DNA of 26,656 bases. It comes from JAFDZW01 sp038229915. Lineage in GTDB: Bacteria; Bacteroidota; Ignavibacteria; Palsa-1295. Of the stretch, positions 23,960-26,656 are shown one piece after another. The notes under the pieces are model-generated. The model was not told the DNA's origin. It did no database searches and was given only the letters and a program-made list of their open reading frames with translations. Position 1 is the first letter of the stretch. Every line of letters begins with the position of its first letter. The stretch lies in the NCBI GenBank assembly GCA_038229915.1, contig JBBRNY010000030.1:1-26656 (forward strand). Direction: 5' to 3'. Position numbers and translations under genes: made by a program.

Positions 23960-24796
23960 ATGAATCTATCCGAGAACGATCCTCTCGTATTACCTGCGGG
24001 GCAAACATTAAGCATACTTGATGTTTTTTTGCGTGAGGAAGTTCGCCGCTTTGGTTTTCAAAAAGTTGTGTTAGGTTTGTCAGGCGGTATCGACTCTGCA
24101 CTGTCGGCATATCTTGCAGCGCGAGCGCTTGGTGCGGAGAATGTTCATTGTGTGATGATGCCGTATAAGACTTCAAGTCCGGCAAGTCTTGCTGATGCAG
24201 CGTTAGTCGTCGAAAAGCTTGGGTGCACCAGTGAAGTTGTCGAGATCACCACAATGGTCGAGCCGCTATTCGAAGCAAACCCCGATATGAATGATCTTCG
24301 ACGCGGGAATATTATGGCGAGGACGCGAATGATCGTGCTCTATGATAGGTCAGCAAAACTTGGCGCATTAGTATTAGGCACATCGAACAAGACCGAAGGC
24401 TTGCTCGGATATACGACACAGTTCGGAGATAATGCCAGCGCGATCAATCCGCTTGGTGATCTGTATAAAACGCAAGTATGGCAACTTGCTGCGGTATTGG
24501 GAATTCCCGATTCTATCATTCATAAAGCCCCGAGCGCTGATCTTTGGGCCGGGCAAACTGACGAGCAAGAGATGGGTATTAGTTATCCGGTTGCTGATCG
24601 GTTGTTATACTATATGGTTGATTGTCGGCAGTCGGAATCAGAGCTTTTGGGGCACGGTTTTACGATCGAGTTAGTCCAAAAATTGAAGAAAATGATCGCC
24701 CGATCTCAATACAAGCGAATGACCCCACTGATCGCAAAAATCGGACAGCGGACAATAAATGTTGACTTCCGTTATCCTCGGGATTGGGGCAGTTAA
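23960..24796 (+). CDS. nadE: Ammonia-dependent NAD+ synthetase
   Basis: Amidates nicotinic acid adenine dinucleotide to NAD+. The N-type ATP pyrophosphatase P-loop SGGIDSA is at 41-47; RTRMIVLYDRSAK, VLGTSNKTEGLLGYTTQFGD and INPLGDLYKTQVW are conserved substrate-site segments, and KAPSADLWAGQTDE follows. At 278 residues it lacks the N-terminal nitrilase (glutaminase) domain, so it should use free ammonia. It starts 8 bp after the aminotransferase gene. It is the last gene of the operon. No hairpin terminator was seen after it. Confidence 0.95.
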   Translation: MNLSENDPLVLPAGQTLSILDVFLREEVRRFGFQKVVLGLSGGIDSALSAYLAARALGAENVHCVMMPYKTSSPASLADAALVVEKLGCTSEVVEITTMVEPLFEANPDMNDLRRGNIMARTRMIVLYDRSAKLGALVLGTSNKTEGLLGYTTQFGDNASAINPLGDLYKTQVWQLAAVLGIPDSIIHKAPSADLWAGQTDEQEMGISYPVADRLLYYMVDCRQSESELLGHGFTIELVQKLKKMIARSQYKRMTPLIAKIGQRTINVDFRYPRDWGS

Positions 24797-24884
24797 TTGA
24801 CTGTAAGGATAGTAAAAACAACGGGTTATAGTTCTCTGTGGTTGAGTTTTGACATGGACTCCAAGATATTAAATCACAGTTTTG

Positions 24885-24915
24885 TTGGAACAAGCCAATA
24901 AATTTCGTATATTTG
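24885..24915 (+). promoter_or_regulatory. Promoter of the zinc-ribbon/rpsU operon
   Basis: TTG (24885-24887), a 20-base spacer and TATATTTG (24908-24915) match the Bacteroidota consensus. The blocks TTGGAA and TTTCGTATATTTG are identical, at the same 12-base distance, to those at 12466-12496, although the intervening bases differ. Transcription from here gives a leader of about 130 bases. Confidence 0.72.
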
Positions 24916-24983
24916 TATTCTTAGCTTTGTGGATAACTTTGAGGCAAGGAATCTTCGGCTGCGCATACAAGGCGGCAGTTGGA

Positions 24984-25017
24984 GTTTGTCAGAAATGACA
25001 AGTAGAGCTGAAAAGCT
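24984..25017 (+). ncRNA. Leader structure with two GAAA-loop hairpins
   Basis: TTGTCA-GAAA-TGACAA (24986-25001) is a perfect 6-bp stem capped by a GNRA tetraloop, extendable by two G-U pairs to 24984-25003. Two bases later AGCT-GAAA-AGCT (25006-25017) forms a second stem with the same loop. They lie inside the predicted leader, 33 bases before the GTG start of the zinc-ribbon gene. An A/U-rich single-stranded stretch separates them from the start. A cis-regulatory role, such as autogenous control by an operon product, is an inference. Confidence 0.45.
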
Positions 25018-25049
25018 GTTGAACAAATATAATACATTTTTAACAAGCC

Positions 25050-25544
25050 GTGGCAAAGACAGCAAAAACAACTGAAGAGAAGCCGAAGAAAGCTACTCGC
25101 GGGCGTACACGCCGACGGATGAAGTATATCACCGGCTTGATGCTGTGTTCTGATTGCACCAAGACAGCTCGTAAAGAGATCGTTGGTGAAGCAAGAACGC
25201 AGGCCGCAGGCGAAGAGCCCCAGCCGATCGACCCGATCACGGGCGAGCGTCAGAGTGATAATCTTTGGGTGCGTTGCACCAAATGTCATAATACGATGCT
25301 GGTGAACCTCACCGCAATGTTGAATGATAAGCCGAAAGCTCATGCAAATCTGAGCGCTTCGGAATGTACGCAATATACGCCGCAACGCATTTATGCGATC
25401 GGCGAAGCAGTCTATCATAAAGAATGGGATGATATGGGTTCGGTCGTTTCGAAAGAAATAACCGGAAGCGGACGTCATGCTATTATCGTGAACTTCGACC
25501 GTGTTGGTGAGAAGAAGCTGCTCGAAAACTTTTTGTTACAATAA
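25050..25544 (+). CDS. Uncharacterised zinc-ribbon protein with UvrD/PcrA-like Tudor tail
   Basis: A 164-residue protein I do not recognise by name. Residues 1-25 are strongly basic (KPKKATRGRTRRR). Two CxxC pairs, Cys33/Cys36 (LCSDC) and Cys76/Cys79 (RCTKC), would form a zinc ribbon around a Pro/acidic loop. Residues 113-163 (IGEAVYHKEWDDMGSVV, then VNFDRVGEKKLLENF) resemble the SH3/Tudor module at the end of UvrD/PcrA helicases, which contacts RNA polymerase there. The start is a GTG at 25050 without an SD; an internal ATG at 25119 would remove the basic tail. It is probably co-transcribed with rpsU, 44 bp downstream. A nucleic-acid-, ribosome- or polymerase-associated role is inferred. Confidence 0.72.
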   Translation: MAKTAKTTEEKPKKATRGRTRRRMKYITGLMLCSDCTKTARKEIVGEARTQAAGEEPQPIDPITGERQSDNLWVRCTKCHNTMLVNLTAMLNDKPKAHANLSASECTQYTPQRIYAIGEAVYHKEWDDMGSVVSKEITGSGRHAIIVNFDRVGEKKLLENFLLQ

Positions 25545-25571
25545 ACGCATTTCGTAACTATAATTTACAGT

Positions 25572-25580
25572 AAAGGGGGA
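25572..25580 (+). promoter_or_regulatory. Shine-Dalgarno-like tract of rpsU
   Basis: AAAGGGGGA ends 8 bases before the rpsU GTG; the GGGGG run is 9 bases from it. GGGGG can pair with the CCUCC of the 16S 3' end through one G-U wobble. It is the only purine tract of this kind at normal SD distance before any start codon in the window. Confidence 0.55.
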
Positions 25581-25588
25581 ATCTCAGA

Positions 25589-25783
25589 GTGATTGGAATC
25601 ATAATTCAAGACAACGAGCCTATAGATCGCGCATTGCGCCGCTTCAAGAAAAAATACGAGCGTGCTGGTATTTTGCGTGAATTTCGCAGAAGAATGGCAT
25701 TTGAAAAGCCGTCAATAACGAATAAGATGAAGCTCCAGCGTGCTACGCGTCGTCAAATACGCGTTCAAGAAGAGCTGAATTAA
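25589..25783 (+). CDS. rpsU: 30S ribosomal protein bS21
   Basis: A small basic ribosomal protein of 64 residues that binds near the platform and the 3' end of 16S rRNA. The bS21 pattern is clear: an N-terminal beta strand (IGIIIQDNEPIDRALRRFKKK), then two basic helices with GILREFRRRMAFEKPS and MKLQRATRRQIR. It starts with GTG, the only start fitting the N-terminal motif. A GGGGG tract 9 bases upstream is an unusually good ribosome-binding site for this genome. It sits 44 bp after the zinc-ribbon gene and 28 bp before a strong terminator. Confidence 0.95.
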   Translation: MIGIIIQDNEPIDRALRRFKKKYERAGILREFRRRMAFEKPSITNKMKLQRATRRQIRVQEELN

Positions 25784-25811
25784 ATGAATAATTTTTCATA
25801 ATCGAAAAATA

Positions 25812-25844
25812 AAAGCCCCGTTTGTCACAAACGGGGCTTTTTTT
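25812..25844 (+). terminator. Rho-independent terminator after rpsU
   Basis: AAAGCCCCGTTTGT, one base, ACAAACGGGGCTTT: a near-perfect inverted repeat with a realistic 10-bp stem (AGCCCCGTTT / AAACGGGGCT) and loop GTCAC, followed by seven T residues. Confidence 0.95.
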
Positions 25845-26039
25845 GTGTCCTAATGTTAGGGAGCAAATATATTTTTATATTTATTCCCATACTGTTGTAA
25901 CTTTTGGTGTTGCCAATTGTTTATACGGTAACTGGTGAAACTTCTGTGTTTACCCCACACATAAAGCGGACCCTCGATAGAGCACTCCGGTGTTGCTTGC
26001 TCATTTTGATCGGAAGTAGCGTCAATATCCCCCACTTGC

Positions 26040-26047
26040 TATTTTTG
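26040..26047 (+). promoter_or_regulatory. Possible -7 promoter box of the last gene
   Basis: TATTTTTG fits TAnnTTTG and lies 28 bases before the ATG at 26076. The nearest upstream TTTG (26005-26008) is too far for a -33 element, so support is modest. The rest of 25845-26039 is AT-rich and shows no supported gene. Confidence 0.35.
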
Positions 26048-26075
26048 CCAAAATTTTTGATATCAACTATATATT

Positions 26076-26656
26076 ATGAATACGAACATTACAAAATCAT
26101 TATTTCGCAGATTTTCTCTGCTTCTTGTTGTCGGGCTATTGATGCTCGGTGCTACCACTGCTTCGGCTACGGTAAACAACACACTTTTGTCCGAAAGCTT
26201 TGATGAAGGGTACGTCCCGGCAAATGGATGGAACAGCGACTATAATTCTTACGGTGGTAGCAACGGCTATAACTGGAGCTATTGGTCGAAAGCTGGCGCA
26301 AATGATTATGATGGGTCTTGGGTCTTTAACCTCTATGATTGCGATCAAGACAATATCTATTCACCTACGATGGATGCTTCAGCTTATACTGGTCCATCGG
26401 ACAAAGTCTATGTTGAGTTCGATGCATGGATCGAGTACAATGGCTATGACTATGATCAGTCAAATAATAGCAAGACCGGTGAGGCGGGTGCCTATTTCGC
26501 TGTGTATGCCGATGATGGAACCGGGCAATACTATAATAATGCTCCTCTATTAGAGTACACGCATACCGATGATGTCTTTACATTTGACAATCGTTATGAC
26601 TATAGTTTTAGCTACCCTGACCCGATCGTCGGTTCGGGATATTGGAGACATTACAA
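26076..26656 (+). CDS. Secreted protein, 5' part only (cut by window end)
   Basis: An open frame of 193 codons runs from ATG 26076 to the window edge without a stop. It begins with a signal peptide (MNTNITKSLFRRF, a hydrophobic LLLVVGLLMLGATTASA core, cleavage near ASA-TV). The mature part is rich in Tyr, Asn, Asp, Gly and Trp (NGWNSDYNSYGG, NGYNWSYWSK) and reads like a beta-sandwich 'choice-of-anchor' or carbohydrate-binding jelly-roll: an opening LLSESFDEG strand, VYVEFDAWIEYNG, and AYFAVYADDGTG. Such domains often occur in T9SS-exported proteins; the sorting domain, if any, lies outside the window. Other open frames over this stretch are shadows. Confidence 0.75.
   Translation, partial: MNTNITKSLFRRFSLLLVVGLLMLGATTASATVNNTLLSESFDEGYVPANGWNSDYNSYGGSNGYNWSYWSKAGANDYDGSWVFNLYDCDQDNIYSPTMDASAYTGPSDKVYVEFDAWIEYNGYDYDQSNNSKTGEAGAYFAVYADDGTGQYYNNAPLLEYTHTDDVFTFDNRYDYSFSYPDPIVGSGYWRHY

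Noticed and set aside
25904..26203. Open frame running into the last gene on the plus strand
   Set aside because: It starts with TTG in AT-rich non-coding sequence and overlaps, in another frame, the signal peptide of the better-supported gene at 26076.
26136..26348. Minus-strand open frame at the right end
   Set aside because: Shadow of the secreted-protein frame; low-complexity sequence and no family motif.
1..26656. CRISPR arrays, tRNA or rRNA genes, insertion sequences, phage genes or a defence island
   Set aside because: No repeat-spacer pattern, tRNA-like cloverleaf, transposase or integrase was seen. The HNH protein is the common stand-alone housekeeping type, not part of a recognisable defence cluster.

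Overview
The window most likely comes from a Gram-negative member of the Bacteroidota/Chlorobiota (FCB) group, possibly an Ignavibacteria- or Kapabacteria-like lineage. The evidence is: promoters with the TAnnTTTG -7 box typical of that group; a large secreted protein ending in a type IX secretion (T9SS) C-terminal sorting domain; a Kdo (LPS) biosynthesis gene; Bacteroidota-type substitutions in CoaBC; and almost no Shine-Dalgarno (SD) sequences ahead of genes. The exact lineage is inference. All family calls were made by eye from motifs, without database searches.

Layout. (1) 66-3929, plus strand: kdsB, a class V aminotransferase, coaBC and a type-4 Fe-S uracil-DNA glycosylase, packed as one operon behind a promoter that would give a leaderless kdsB mRNA. 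(2) 3899-12392, minus strand. Read in the direction of transcription: a PerR-like Fur regulator, a GT-C type membrane glycosyltransferase, a short rubrerythrin, a GlpC-like Fe-S protein, DUF3501, an animal-type 6-pyruvoyl-tetrahydropterin synthase (PTPS), folE (ending in a hairpin terminator), an M61 peptidase, an HNH nuclease and a small YjdI-like Fe-S protein. (3) 12703-18069, plus strand: a 1788-residue T9SS-exported beta-helix/Ig-like surface protein, divergent from perR. (4) 18187-21060: hrcA-grpE-dnaJ. (5) 21110-24796: a helix-hairpin-helix membrane protein, rsmD, coaD, an aspartate-type aminotransferase and nadE. (6) 25050-25783: an unrecognised zinc-ribbon/Tudor-like protein and rpsU, ending in a strong terminator. 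(7) 26076-end: the 5' part of a second secreted protein, cut by the window edge.

How the genes work together. The minus-strand block joins a probable peroxide sensor (PerR) and rubrerythrin with the Fe-S/DUF3501 pair that often accompanies rubrerythrin. The Fe-S and DUF3501 genes run with 0-23 bp gaps into PTPS and folE, the first two steps of tetrahydrobiopterin-type synthesis. Region 5 is ordinary housekeeping (CoA, NAD, 16S rRNA modification).

The least explained part is region 6. An uncharacterised basic zinc-ribbon protein with a UvrD/PcrA-like Tudor tail sits in front of ribosomal protein bS21. It has a structured leader with two successive GAAA-loop hairpins and a promoter nearly identical to that of the large surface protein. 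rpsU is the only gene with a well-placed SD-like tract.
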